DNA of 64,000 nucleotides from Agrobacterium genomosp. 13 str. CFBP 6927 (lineage in GTDB: Bacteria > Pseudomonadota > Alphaproteobacteria > Rhizobiales > Rhizobiaceae): NCBI GenBank assembly GCA_900012615.1, contig LT009757.1, positions 44,703-108,702 of the forward strand, written 5' to 3'. Position 1 is the first letter of the stretch; the number at the start of each line of letters is the position of its first letter. The translations under genes and the position numbers were made by a program. The notes under the pieces were generated by a model that saw nothing but the letters and a program-made list of their open reading frames with translations, searched no databases and had not been told where the DNA came from. This document shows positions 9,979-18,952 of this stretch, in pieces.

Positions 9979-11088
9979 ATGGACATGACTGGAATGACAT
10001 TCGATCCCAACCGCCGCAAGCTTCTCAAGATCGGCGCCGCAGCAGCAACCCTGCCGCTCTTCAACATCAACCATGCCTTCTCGCAGGACGTGACCTATGA
10101 CGGCTCCGTCTTCGATGCCGGCGGGGCGGTGTTGCGGATAGGCGAATGGGGCGGGCCCTGGGGTGAGCTGGTCAATAAATATCTGCTGACCGACTTCGCG
10201 AAAGATTTCAACTGCAAGATCGAATATGATTCCACCTGGCCGTGGTTTCCCAAATTCGTCGCCAACGGGCCGAAAAAACCGCCGCTCGACATTACCAACT
10301 GGAACCTGCCGGAAATGTTCAAGACGGCGGCGGCGGGCGATTTCTTCCACACGATCGACGAAATCCTTCCCAACCTGCCGAACGGCAAAAATCTCTGGCC
10401 CTTCGCCACCTCGAACGGCGTCGGCGTCACCTGGGCCTTCAACCAGTATGTGCATGCCTATCGCACCGACCTCGTCACGCCGCCGCCGACCAGCTTCAAG
10501 GACATGTGGAAGCCGGAATTCGCCGGCAAGCGCGGCACCTACATCACCTCCAACACGCTGCAGATGGACTTCTTCCTCGTCGCCTGCTCGCTGTTCGGCA
10601 AGGATCAGTACGATCTCGATGCCGGTTACAAGGCGATGAAGGAATTGATGCCCGCCAAGATTTCGGATTTCACCGGCAACATGCAGACGCTGATGGATCG
10701 CGGCGAGGTGGTCATCGCGGTACAGAGCGACGCCGAACCCATGCAGGCCCGCGACAAGGGCGCGCCTTTCGCCGTCATGTACTGGAAGGAACTGCAACCG
10801 ATCCTGACCCAGACCTATACGGTCAGCCGCTATTCCGAGCCAACCCAGAAGAAGCTTGCTTATGCGCTTCTCAACCGGGCGCTGGAGCCGTCCTTCATGA
10901 CCAATATGGGCAAGGAATTCTACCTGCGCCCCACCGTCTCCAACGCCGCTCTGCCGGACAATCTCGTCAAGGCCGGCATCGTCAACAGCGCCGACGCCAC
11001 CAAGGATTTCTGGCTGCCGGACTGGAAAGCCTATCTCGAAAACGAAGACGAGATCGTTGAGACCGTGAACGAAATCTTCGCGGGCTGA
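9979..11088 (+). CDS. PotD/opine-type periplasmic binding protein, Tat-type leader
   Basis: 369-residue solute-binding protein. The leader carries a twin arginine (residues 12-13, NRRKLLKIG) followed by a hydrophobic AAAATLPLF stretch, consistent with export through the Tat pathway. The mature part resembles PotD-like binding proteins (GEWGGPWGELVNKYLL near residue 50). The start MDMTGM is chosen for the AAGGGG ribosome site six bases upstream; an in-frame ATG at 9943 is less well placed. It is the substrate-specificity component of the importer in the hydantoin-type operon. Confidence 0.85.
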   Translation: MDMTGMTFDPNRRKLLKIGAAAATLPLFNINHAFSQDVTYDGSVFDAGGAVLRIGEWGGPWGELVNKYLLTDFAKDFNCKIEYDSTWPWFPKFVANGPKKPPLDITNWNLPEMFKTAAAGDFFHTIDEILPNLPNGKNLWPFATSNGVGVTWAFNQYVHAYRTDLVTPPPTSFKDMWKPEFAGKRGTYITSNTLQMDFFLVACSLFGKDQYDLDAGYKAMKELMPAKISDFTGNMQTLMDRGEVVIAVQSDAEPMQARDKGAPFAVMYWKELQPILTQTYTVSRYSEPTQKKLAYALLNRALEPSFMTNMGKEFYLRPTVSNAALPDNLVKAGIVNSADATKDFWLPDWKAYLENEDEIVETVNEIFAG

Positions 11089-11159
11089 CCCTCGCACCCA
11101 CAGAACGTCGTGGCCGGTTCCGCCGGCCACGTCCCAGAGGGAAAGGACAACGGAAGCCG

Positions 11160-12218
11160 ATGTCGGATATTCAACTGAAAAGCCTCGTCAAATCCTATGG
11201 CGACAATGTCGCGGTCGCGGGCATCGATCTGCATATAGAACAGGGCGAATTCTTCTCGCTGCTGGGACCTTCCGGCTGCGGCAAGTCCACGACATTGCGC
11301 ATGATCGCCGGCTTCATCCGCCCATCGTCGGGGCAAATCCTGATCGGATCGGATGACGTCACCTATCTGCCGCCCGAAAAGCGCGACATCGGCATCGTCT
11401 TCCAGAATTATGCGATTTTTCCGCATATGAACGTGGCCGAAAACATCGCCTTCGGTCTGAAGCTGCGAAAGAAATCCAGGGAAGAAATCGACCGCTCCGT
11501 CGCCTTCGCATTACGCCAGGTCGGCCTTGCGGGATATGAAAACCGCTATCAGCGCCAGCTTTCCGGTGGCGAGCAGCAGCGTGTGGCCCTTGCCCGCGTG
11601 CTGGTTACCGAACCGCGCATCCTGCTTCTCGATGAACCGCTTTCGGCACTCGACAAATCGCTGCGGGAGGAAATGAAATACTGGATCAAGGATCTGCAAA
11701 AGAAGCTCGGCATCACCACCGTTTACGTGACCCACGATCAGGATGAGGCGCTCACCATGTCCGACCGCATCGGCGTGATGCAGAAAGCCAGAGTCGAGCA
11801 GGTGGGCACGCCGCAGGAAATCTACGAGAGGCCGAAGACGCTTTTCGTCACCACCTTCATCGGCCAGTCGAATGTCATCGACGCCACAGTGAGGGGCCGC
11901 CAAGGCGAAAGCCTGGTGGTCAGCTTCGGCGACACCGTGGCGCTGACACGTGTTCCCGCCGAAGACTTCGCCGATGGCAAAGCCGTCAAGCTCGTCGTCA
12001 GACCGGAAAACATCATCATCGGCGAGGCCGGCACCGGCGTTCCGGCAACCGTCGTCTCTGAAACCTATCAGGGCGCCCTTGTCCGGTACCATCTTTCGGT
12101 CGGCGGGCAGGATATCGTCGCCGAACGGCAGAACCAGTCCCATCTCGCTAGGCTGTCGCCCGGACAGGCGATCGGCGTGACATGGGACCCGGAACGATCC
12201 GAAGTCTTGGTGGCCTGA
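11160..12218 (+). CDS. PotA-type ABC ATP-binding protein
   Basis: 352-residue ATPase with Walker [10 protein letters not shown] at 36-44, signature LSGGEQQRVALAR around 130, and Walker B ILLLDEPLSALD. A C-terminal TOBE domain of about 110 residues follows, typical of PotA/FbpC/UgpC proteins. It energises the two upstream permeases. The gap to the binding-protein gene is 71 bases and holds a GGCCGG/CCGGCC hairpin, which may lower downstream expression relative to the binding protein. Confidence 0.87.
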   Translation: MSDIQLKSLVKSYGDNVAVAGIDLHIEQGEFFSLLGPSGCGKSTTLRMIAGFIRPSSGQILIGSDDVTYLPPEKRDIGIVFQNYAIFPHMNVAENIAFGLKLRKKSREEIDRSVAFALRQVGLAGYENRYQRQLSGGEQQRVALARVLVTEPRILLLDEPLSALDKSLREEMKYWIKDLQKKLGITTVYVTHDQDEALTMSDRIGVMQKARVEQVGTPQEIYERPKTLFVTTFIGQSNVIDATVRGRQGESLVVSFGDTVALTRVPAEDFADGKAVKLVVRPENIIIGEAGTGVPATVVSETYQGALVRYHLSVGGQDIVAERQNQSHLARLSPGQAIGVTWDPERSEVLVA

Positions 12219-12314
12219 GACCCGGCCACCGGAACCAGAAAATCGGGAAAGGATGCAATGTGCGGTGAGCAACCGCGCAGGCGCCCTTCCCTTGTCAATC
12301 GACAGGAGAAAGAC

Positions 12315-13856
12315 ATGCGTATTGGCATTGATGTGGGTGGCACGAATACCGACGCCGCCCTTATGGATGGGGCAGCGGTCATCGGCGCCTGCAAAAGCCC
12401 GACAACGGCCGATGTCGGCTCGGGCATCGTGGCGGTGCTGAACAAGCTTCTGGGCATGACGGGCGTATCCGTCTCGCAAATTCAGGCGGTGATGATCGGC
12501 ACGACCCATTTCACCAATGCCGTGGTCGAGCGCAAGCGCCTGCTGGAAGTCGCCGCCATCCGCCTCGGCCTGCCGGCCACCAAGGGCCTGCCGCCGCTGA
12601 CCGACTGGCCGAAGGACCTTGCCGACACGCTTGGCCGACACACCTTCATGCTGCGCGGCGGACATGAATTCGACGGGCGCACCATCGCGCCTCTCGACGA
12701 AAAGGGATTGATGGAGGTTGCCGCCACCGTGCGCGAACGCGGCCTGAAGACGGCGGCCATCACCTCGGTTTTTTCGCCGGTCACGCCGGAAATGGAGCTT
12801 CGCGCCGCCGAAATCCTGCGCGATGCGGTTCCCGACATCGCCATCTCGCTCAGCCATGAAATCGGAAGAGTGGGTTTCCTCGAGCGTGAAAACGCCTCGA
12901 TCATGAATGCCTCGCTGGCCGAGCTTTCCCGCAAGGTCGTCTCCTCCTTCCGCAGCGCGCTGAAGGAACTCGACATCAAGGCGCCCTTTTTCATCAGCCA
13001 GAACGATGGAACATTGATGTCTCCCGACTATGTCGAGCGTTATCCGGTCCTTACCTTCGCCTCCGGTCCCACCAATTCCATGCGCGGCGCTGCGATGCTG
13101 GCCGGTGTCAAGGAAGCCATGGTGGTGGATATTGGCGGCACGACATCGGATGTCGGCATGCTCGTGCACGGTTTTCCGCGAGAATCGGCGGTTGCCGTCG
13201 ATATTGGCGGTGTGCGCACCAATTTCCGCATGCCGGACGTGCTGGCCATCGGGCTTGGCGGCGGCTCGCTGGTGCGTGACGAGGGTAAGCGCATCGGTCC
13301 CGATTCCGTCGGTTACGAGATCACCAGCAAGGCGCTGGTTTTCGGCGGCGATACGCTGACAACCACGGATATCGTGGTGGCGGCCGGGCTGGAGGATATT
13401 GGCGACCGCTCCCGTGTTGCGCATATTCCTGCAGAAACCATCGAAAACGCGCTCGACACCATGCATCGCATGGTCGATGAGGCCGTGGATCGCATGAAAA
13501 CCAGCGCCGATCCGCTTCCCGTCATTCTGGTGGGCGGCGGCTCCATTCTGGTCTCGCGCGACCTGCCTTCGGCATCGAAGGTTCTGAGGCCACAAAACGC
13601 CTCCGTCGCCAATGCCATCGGCGCGGCGATCGCACAGGTGGGCGGCGAGGTGGATCGCATCTTCTCGCTGGAAGGCACCTCGCGAGACGCCGTTCTGGCA
13701 AGCGCAAAGGCCGAGGCTTCGGAACGCGCGGTGAAGGCAGGGGCGGCAGCCGCCTCCGTCAAGATCATGGATATCGAGGAAGTGCCGCTTGCCTATTTGC
13801 CCGGCAGCGCCACCCGCATCCGCGTCAAGGCGGTCGGCGACCTAGTGATCGGTTGA
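12315..13856 (+). CDS. Hydantoinase A / N-methylhydantoinase A-like protein (short form)
   Basis: 513 residues of the hydantoinase/oxoprolinase superfamily, shorter than the roughly 690 of true HyuA. The N-terminal ATP-grasp-like motif GIDVGGTNTDAAL opens the protein, and the second nucleotide-binding motif DIGGTTSDVGMLVHG is near residue 275. The start follows CAGGAGAAAGAC. Family members open hydantoin or oxoproline rings with ATP. No HyuB partner is present; instead two DUF917 proteins follow directly, a pairing known from other bacteria. ATP-dependent opening of a hydantoin ring is the likely role, by inference. Confidence 0.8.
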   Translation: MRIGIDVGGTNTDAALMDGAAVIGACKSPTTADVGSGIVAVLNKLLGMTGVSVSQIQAVMIGTTHFTNAVVERKRLLEVAAIRLGLPATKGLPPLTDWPKDLADTLGRHTFMLRGGHEFDGRTIAPLDEKGLMEVAATVRERGLKTAAITSVFSPVTPEMELRAAEILRDAVPDIAISLSHEIGRVGFLERENASIMNASLAELSRKVVSSFRSALKELDIKAPFFISQNDGTLMSPDYVERYPVLTFASGPTNSMRGAAMLAGVKEAMVVDIGGTTSDVGMLVHGFPRESAVAVDIGGVRTNFRMPDVLAIGLGGGSLVRDEGKRIGPDSVGYEITSKALVFGGDTLTTTDIVVAAGLEDIGDRSRVAHIPAETIENALDTMHRMVDEAVDRMKTSADPLPVILVGGGSILVSRDLPSASKVLRPQNASVANAIGAAIAQVGGEVDRIFSLEGTSRDAVLASAKAEASERAVKAGAAAASVKIMDIEEVPLAYLPGSATRIRVKAVGDLVIG

Positions 13857-13860
13857 GGAC

Positions 13861-14955
13861 ATGGCGATGAAACTCACACGCGAACATCTTGCCGATCTTG
13901 CCGTCGGCGCGGCTTTTCTCGGAACCGGCGGCGGCGGCGACCCCTATGTCGGGCGCATGATGGTGCAGCAATGCCTGGACGAAGGCTGCGAGGTCGAGCT
14001 GATCGATCCCAGTGAATTGCCTGATGACAGCCTCGTCATCCCGACAGCCATGATGGGTGCGCCGACCGTGCTGGTGGAGAAAATCCCGTCTGGCGAAGAG
14101 GCCATCTTCTCGCTCCGTCGCCTTGAGAAACGGCTCGGCAAAAAAGCCGGCTACACCATGCCCATCGAGATAGGCGGCATCAATTCCACCATTCCGCTGG
14201 TCGTCGGCGCCCGGCTCGGTCTGCCCATCGTCGATGCCGACGGCATGGGGCGCGCCTTTCCCTTTCTCGAAATGGAAACATTCGGCGTTTACGGCATATC
14301 CGGCTCCCCCATGGCGGTGAGCAATGAGTGGGGCGATTGCGCGCTGATCGAGGCAGTCGATAACAGGCAGATGGAATGGCTCTCCCGCGCCGTCGCCATT
14401 CGCATGGGCGGCTGCGCCTATATTGCGGAATATGCCATGAGCGGCGCGGAGGTGAAGCGCACCGCCATTCCCAATACGCTGACACTGGCGATCCACATCG
14501 GCAAGGTGTTGCGCAAGGCGCAGGAGGACCACATCAATCCCATCGAGGCGCTTCTCGGTTTCCTGCCTTCCACGCTTTACCGTTACGGCCGCGTCATCTT
14601 CAAGGGAAAGATCGTCGATGTGATGCGCGAAACCAAAGCCGGTTTCACCATCGGCCGCGCCCGCATCGAAGCTGTCGCGCCATTCACCTCGCAGATGGAA
14701 ATCGAAATCCAGAACGAGAACCTGATCGCCAGGCAGGATGGCCGGGTAAGAGCCATCGTGCCGGACCTGATCTCGATCATGAACACGGAAACCGCCGAGC
14801 CAATCACCAGCGAAAACCTGCGTTACGGCCAGCGCGTCACCGTGGTCGCCGTCTCCGTGCCCGAGATCATGCGCACTCCGGAAGCGCTCAACGTGTTCGG
14901 CCCGGCCTGCTTCGGCCTGAAGGAACCCTTTACCTCCATCGAGGAGATCGACTGA
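13861..14955 (+). CDS. DUF917 / S-methylthiohydantoin desulfurase-type protein, copy 1
   Basis: 364 residues of the DUF917 family, now linked in Pfam naming to S-methyl-thiohydantoin desulfurase. Signature LAVGAAFLGTGGGGDPYVG is at residues 14-32 and VDADGMGRAFPFLEMETF around 125-142. It begins four bases after the hydantoinase-like gene, so the two are co-translated. A role in removing sulfur or modifying a hydantoin/thiohydantoin ring fits family and context but is not proven. The neighbouring gene at 14957 is a clear tandem paralogue. Confidence 0.8.
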   Translation: MAMKLTREHLADLAVGAAFLGTGGGGDPYVGRMMVQQCLDEGCEVELIDPSELPDDSLVIPTAMMGAPTVLVEKIPSGEEAIFSLRRLEKRLGKKAGYTMPIEIGGINSTIPLVVGARLGLPIVDADGMGRAFPFLEMETFGVYGISGSPMAVSNEWGDCALIEAVDNRQMEWLSRAVAIRMGGCAYIAEYAMSGAEVKRTAIPNTLTLAIHIGKVLRKAQEDHINPIEALLGFLPSTLYRYGRVIFKGKIVDVMRETKAGFTIGRARIEAVAPFTSQMEIEIQNENLIARQDGRVRAIVPDLISIMNTETAEPITSENLRYGQRVTVVAVSVPEIMRTPEALNVFGPACFGLKEPFTSIEEID

Positions 14956-14956
14956 C

Positions 14957-16045
14957 ATGGCAATCATCACGGAGCAGGACATAGACGATCTGGCCGTCGG
15001 CGCGGCCGTTCTCGGCACCGGCGGCGGCGGCGACCCCTATATCGGCAAGCTTCTGGCCAAGGCCGCCATCGAAAAATACGGACCGGTCGATCTGATCGCA
15101 CTCGACGCGGTGCCCGATGGCGCAGCCGTCGTCGCCTGCGGCGCGATGGGAGCGCCCACCATCCTCATCGAAAAAATTCCCTCCGGCGAAGAGGGCGACC
15201 TTGCGCTTGAGACCTATGAGGACCACACCGGCATCGATGTCGGCGCCATCATTCCCTTCGAGGCGGGTGGCATCAATTCCATGATACCGATCGTGCTGGC
15301 GGCCAAAAAGCGCGTGCCCGTCATCGATGCGGACGGCATGGGCCGCGCCTTCCCGCAGCTTGAAATGGAAACCTTCAACGTCTACGGCGTGCCGGCAAGC
15401 CCGGTGGCGGTGGCCGACGAACGCGGCAACCGCGTGCTGATCGAGACCGAAGACGCCGCAAAGGCCGAGTGGCTGGCCCGCGGCGTGACCATCCGCATGG
15501 GCGGGCAGGCCTATATCGTCAATTACGGCATGGATGGCGAAACGGCAAAACGTGTTTCGGTGCCCGCCACCATGTCGCTCGCCATCGGCATTGGCCGGAC
15601 CCTGCGCGAGGCGGCCGCAGGGCATCTCGACCCGGTCCGGGCGCTTGTCGATTTTTTTGCGGGCACGCATTATGGCCATGCCGAAATCATCACCTCCGGC
15701 AAGGTCTGCGATGTCGCCCGCAAGGAGGAAAACGGCTGGTCGGTGGGGATCGCCACCATCGAACCCTTCGACACCTCGAAACCGAAAGTCAAAATCCGCA
15801 TCCAGAACGAAAACCTCGTGGCGGAGGAAGAAGGCGGACGCGTGCTGGCGATCGTTCCCGATCTCATTACCGTGCTCGACATCGATACGGCCGAAGCCAT
15901 CACCACAGAAAGGCTGCGTTATGGTCAGCGCGTGAACGTGCTTGCCGTGCGTGTGCCGCCCATCATGCGCACGCCGGAAGCGCTGGCTGTCTTCGGTCCC
16001 GGCGCCTTCGGCCTCACGCAGGCCTACCGTCCACTCGGCTCTTGA
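14957..16045 (+). CDS. DUF917 / S-methylthiohydantoin desulfurase-type protein, copy 2
   Basis: 362 residues, aligned almost without gaps to the preceding protein: LAVGAAVLGTGGGGDPYIG, EKIPSGEE, VDADGMGRAFPQLEMETF, and a shared ending with VPPIMRTPEAL. The start is one base after the copy 1 stop. Paralogues kept side by side suggest a heteromeric enzyme or two related substrates. It is the last gene of the operon; a short hairpin follows. The substrate is unknown; a thiohydantoin or hydantoin is the best guess. Confidence 0.8.
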   Translation: MAIITEQDIDDLAVGAAVLGTGGGGDPYIGKLLAKAAIEKYGPVDLIALDAVPDGAAVVACGAMGAPTILIEKIPSGEEGDLALETYEDHTGIDVGAIIPFEAGGINSMIPIVLAAKKRVPVIDADGMGRAFPQLEMETFNVYGVPASPVAVADERGNRVLIETEDAAKAEWLARGVTIRMGGQAYIVNYGMDGETAKRVSVPATMSLAIGIGRTLREAAAGHLDPVRALVDFFAGTHYGHAEIITSGKVCDVARKEENGWSVGIATIEPFDTSKPKVKIRIQNENLVAEEEGGRVLAIVPDLITVLDIDTAEAITTERLRYGQRVNVLAVRVPPIMRTPEALAVFGPGAFGLTQAYRPLGS

Positions 16046-16049
16046 CGAA

Positions 16050-16065
16050 TGCCCGGCATCGGGCA
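16050..16065 (+). terminator. Short hairpin after the DUF917 pair
   Basis: TGCCCG / CGGGCA perfect 6-bp stem with a GCAT loop, five bases after the stop, followed by CTGATAAT. It may end or attenuate the operon transcript before the regulator gene. Confidence 0.35.
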
Positions 16066-16135
16066 CTGATAATATCCCGCCCTTCCCGGACGCCACTCCG
16101 GCAGGGGCCGGTCGTTGAGTGACGAAAGAGGACCG

Positions 16136-18880
16136 ATGCCGAGCCGTGTCTTGCGTGAAAAGCCGTCGCATGCCGTCAGAACCTTTACCGGTGCCGGGCT
16201 GCGCTTCAGCCCGCCCCGCATGCTTTTTTCCGGCATCGAGCGACCCTACCTGCTTTCGAAGCTGGCAGCGGGGCTTTCAAGGCAGATCGTCGTGCTGCGC
16301 GCGCCGCCCGGTTTCGGCAAGACCGCCCTGATGAAAGCGGCCTATGAGCGGCTGGTGGACGGCACGCTTACCTTGCCGGGCCTGCGGGAAACGGCGGTTT
16401 CCCATTGCTCCTGGCTTAACGCTTCGGGCATCGCCTCTCCTGAACGGTTCGTCGGCGAATTGCGTCAGTCACTCGGCCTTGCCGCAATGGCGGACATGCA
16501 GGACGCGCTGATGGACGCCATGGAAGCCGTGGCGCGGCGTGATGGCCTCACCATTCTCTTCATCGATAATATCGACGAAATCGACACGGGCGGCCAGCAT
16601 CGGTTGCTGGAGCGGCTCATCCTTGCCGCGCCGGATACGCTGCGCATCGCCTGCTCTTCCTGCTCTCCCGCGCAATTGCCGCTTGCCCGGCTGAAGGCGC
16701 GCGGTGTGCTGGCGGAAGTGACCGCTCGGGAACTCGAATTCGGACGATCTGAACTGCGGCGGCTTCTGTCACGCGGCGCAATGTCGGCGCTTGTCGATCC
16801 TTTGATGGAGATCACCCGCGGCTGGCCGGCGCTGGCGCAGCTCGCCGCCGGCATCGTTACCGGCAACCCGACGGAAGAGGAGCGCCGTGTGCTCCTTGCC
16901 GGCACCCATCACGACCTGACCGACTACGTGCGTGAAACCGTCATCAACCGGCTTTCTCCGGCGCTTTTGTCCACATTGCGCCGTTTGTCGCCCTTTTCGG
17001 AATTTCGCCTCGATCTTGCATCCGATCTCGGTCTGCCCAGCCTGCCCGAGGAAGATCTGGCGATGCTGGAGGCCATGCATCCCATCATAGAAAACGGCGC
17101 GAACGGCTGGCTCTCCCTGCATCCCGTGCTGCGCACCTGCCTGGAACGGGACACCGCCTTCGTTTCGGACGCGGAGAAGAAGGCGCTGCATCGACAGGCC
17201 GCCGTCTGGTTCGCAACGCGCGCCCATCTGGAACGAGCGGTTTCCCACGCGGCCCAGAGCGGCGATTTCCACATGGCGGAAGAAATCATCGGCAAGGCGG
17301 GCGGCGTCGATATCTTCCTCAGGGCGGGACATCAGGTGCTCGAGCATCTGATCGATAATTTTCCGCCGGAAATCCTGCATGCCTCGCCGGGCCTGATGGT
17401 CTGTTATGCCGTGGTGCTCTCCAAGCGCGGCAATGCGGCGGCCGGGCGCGAGCGGCTCGATATTCTGAAAGAAAACGGCGAATGGTCCGCTGCCGCACTT
17501 GCCGTCGTCGACCGCAGCGTGCTCGATCATATCGACAGCCTGATCGACGTTTACGAAGATCGCCGCATGAGCGTGGCCGAGGCGCAACGGCTGGAAAGGG
17601 CGGCCGCTGCCCTGCCGCCACATGCCACATGGGAGCTAGCCTGGCTCTTCAACCATCTCTGTATCATTTACACCCGCACGGGCGACCTCGAAGAGGCACG
17701 CCGGGCGGCGCTCAAGGCTCTCGGCTATTACCGCGAGGAAAAAACGCCCTATGCCCAGGTCTTCATGCTCATCCACCTTGGCCTCGTCAGCACGCTGACC
17801 GGAGAATTTTCCGCGGCCCTGCAATTTTGCCGGGAAGCCGAGGAACTGGTGGAACGGGTGCACTGGACGGATCGAAACCTGCTCGCCATCGTGCGCCTTG
17901 CAACGGCCGATGTGCTCTATCAGCAGGGCGAGGTGCTTCATGTCGAGCAGACGCTGACGGAATGCGTGGAGCCGCTGATCCGCGGCGAAAGCTGGGTCGA
18001 CCTGTTCATGCGGCTGTTCTGGCTGCTGGCCCGCAGCCGCCTTCAGGTCAGCGGCTTCGATGCCGCCGCCGCGGCAATCGACAAGGCCGAGGAAGTGGCT
18101 GTGGAGCGTGACCTGCCCCGGTTGAAGACCGCCGCCGGCATCATGCGTGTCGACCTGCTCGTCAGGGCTGGCATGATCGAATCGGCAACACAGGCGATGG
18201 AGCGGGTGGAAACACTCAAAGAGGCAGGCGGCCCCGACAACTGGACGTGGCGGGAGGCATATGATTTTGACATCGCAGCCGCCCGGCTGGCGCTTGCACA
18301 GGGACTGGCGCCACAGGCACTGCAAACGCTTGAAGCCCTGATCCTTTCCGCCAAGGCGTCCGGCCGCGCCTATCATCGCATGCTGGCCGAGATCATGGCG
18401 GTGCAGGCGTCATGGAAGACCGGCCGCCAGCAGCAGGCCTTCGCCTATCTGCAATCGGCCATCGCCCTTGCCCGCGCTCACGAAGCGACGCAGCTCTTTA
18501 CCGATGAGGGCCAGGAACTGGCCACCACGTTGCGCGCCATCGTGCGTCGCTTCGGGCTGAAGGTGTTCAGCCCGAATGCCGTGGAATTCATGAGCCGCAT
18601 TGTCGGACACGGTCTTGGCCGCCAGCCACGCACCATCGTGCCGCTGGGCGGCAACGAAGATGGCGCAGCACACGCCGCGGGCCTTCTGAGCGGCCGGGAA
18701 ACCACCGTTTTGAAACTTCTCTCCGAAGGCCGCAGCAACAAGGAAATGGCCCGCGATCTCGGACTTTCCGAAGCAACCGTAAAATTCCATCTGAAGAACA
18801 TCTATGCCAAGCTCGGCGTCAGCCGGCGCGGCATGGCCGTTTCCGTCAGCAAACATCTCAAGCTGACCGAACGCGAATAG
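16136..18880 (+). CDS. MalT-like LuxR-family ATP-dependent regulator
   Basis: 914 residues, the size of MalT/AcoK-type activators (STAND ATPases). Residues 55-64 hold the P-loop RAPPGFGKTA; a Walker B-like ILFIDNIDEID lies near 140; the middle 450 residues are helical and TPR-like. The C-terminal 60 residues are a LuxR DNA-binding domain (LSGRETTVLKLLSEGRSNKE, then ATVKFHLKNIYAKLGV). The ATG at 16136 is placed five bases after AGAGGA; a TTG at 16115 is an alternative. Ninety bases after the hydantoin-type operon on the same strand, it is likely its activator, responding to an inducer bound by the TPR region. Confidence 0.85.
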   Translation: MPSRVLREKPSHAVRTFTGAGLRFSPPRMLFSGIERPYLLSKLAAGLSRQIVVLRAPPGFGKTALMKAAYERLVDGTLTLPGLRETAVSHCSWLNASGIASPERFVGELRQSLGLAAMADMQDALMDAMEAVARRDGLTILFIDNIDEIDTGGQHRLLERLILAAPDTLRIACSSCSPAQLPLARLKARGVLAEVTARELEFGRSELRRLLSRGAMSALVDPLMEITRGWPALAQLAAGIVTGNPTEEERRVLLAGTHHDLTDYVRETVINRLSPALLSTLRRLSPFSEFRLDLASDLGLPSLPEEDLAMLEAMHPIIENGANGWLSLHPVLRTCLERDTAFVSDAEKKALHRQAAVWFATRAHLERAVSHAAQSGDFHMAEEIIGKAGGVDIFLRAGHQVLEHLIDNFPPEILHASPGLMVCYAVVLSKRGNAAAGRERLDILKENGEWSAAALAVVDRSVLDHIDSLIDVYEDRRMSVAEAQRLERAAAALPPHATWELAWLFNHLCIIYTRTGDLEEARRAALKALGYYREEKTPYAQVFMLIHLGLVSTLTGEFSAALQFCREAEELVERVHWTDRNLLAIVRLATADVLYQQGEVLHVEQTLTECVEPLIRGESWVDLFMRLFWLLARSRLQVSGFDAAAAAIDKAEEVAVERDLPRLKTAAGIMRVDLLVRAGMIESATQAMERVETLKEAGGPDNWTWREAYDFDIAAARLALAQGLAPQALQTLEALILSAKASGRAYHRMLAEIMAVQASWKTGRQQQAFAYLQSAIALARAHEATQLFTDEGQELATTLRAIVRRFGLKVFSPNAVEFMSRIVGHGLGRQPRTIVPLGGNEDGAAHAAGLLSGRETTVLKLLSEGRSNKEMARDLGLSEATVKFHLKNIYAKLGVSRRGMAVSVSKHLKLTERE

Positions 18881-18904
18881 GACCTGCATTTAAAAGGCAG
18901 GATC

Positions 18905-18945
18905 GGGGCACCGCCGCGCGGTTTCGACGCCGCGTGCGGTGCCCC
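18905..18945. terminator. Bidirectional terminator between convergent genes
   Basis: Perfect 10-bp inverted repeat GGGGCACCGC / GCGGTGCCCC separated by 21 bases that can pair further. It lies between the convergent regulator (ends 18880) and binding-protein gene (ends 18953), so it can serve both strands. Confidence 0.6.
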
Positions 18946-18952
18946 CTTGTCG

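Noticed and set aside
8179..12218. Polyamine (PotABCD) transporter
   Set aside because: The subunits are of the PotABCD class, but operon context points to a hydantoin-like substrate, so polyamine naming was not used.
11511..13595. 694-codon open frame on the minus strand
   Set aside because: It lies antisense to the ATPase and hydantoinase-like genes, has repetitive His/Arg/Gly composition and no ribosome site; it is a GC-driven shadow.
14930..16171. 413-codon minus-strand frame antisense to the second DUF917 gene
   Set aside because: Shadow frame of the second DUF917 gene; the forward protein is a clear family member.
16136..18880. MalT maltose regulator
   Set aside because: Only domain layout is MalT-like; there are no maltose genes nearby.
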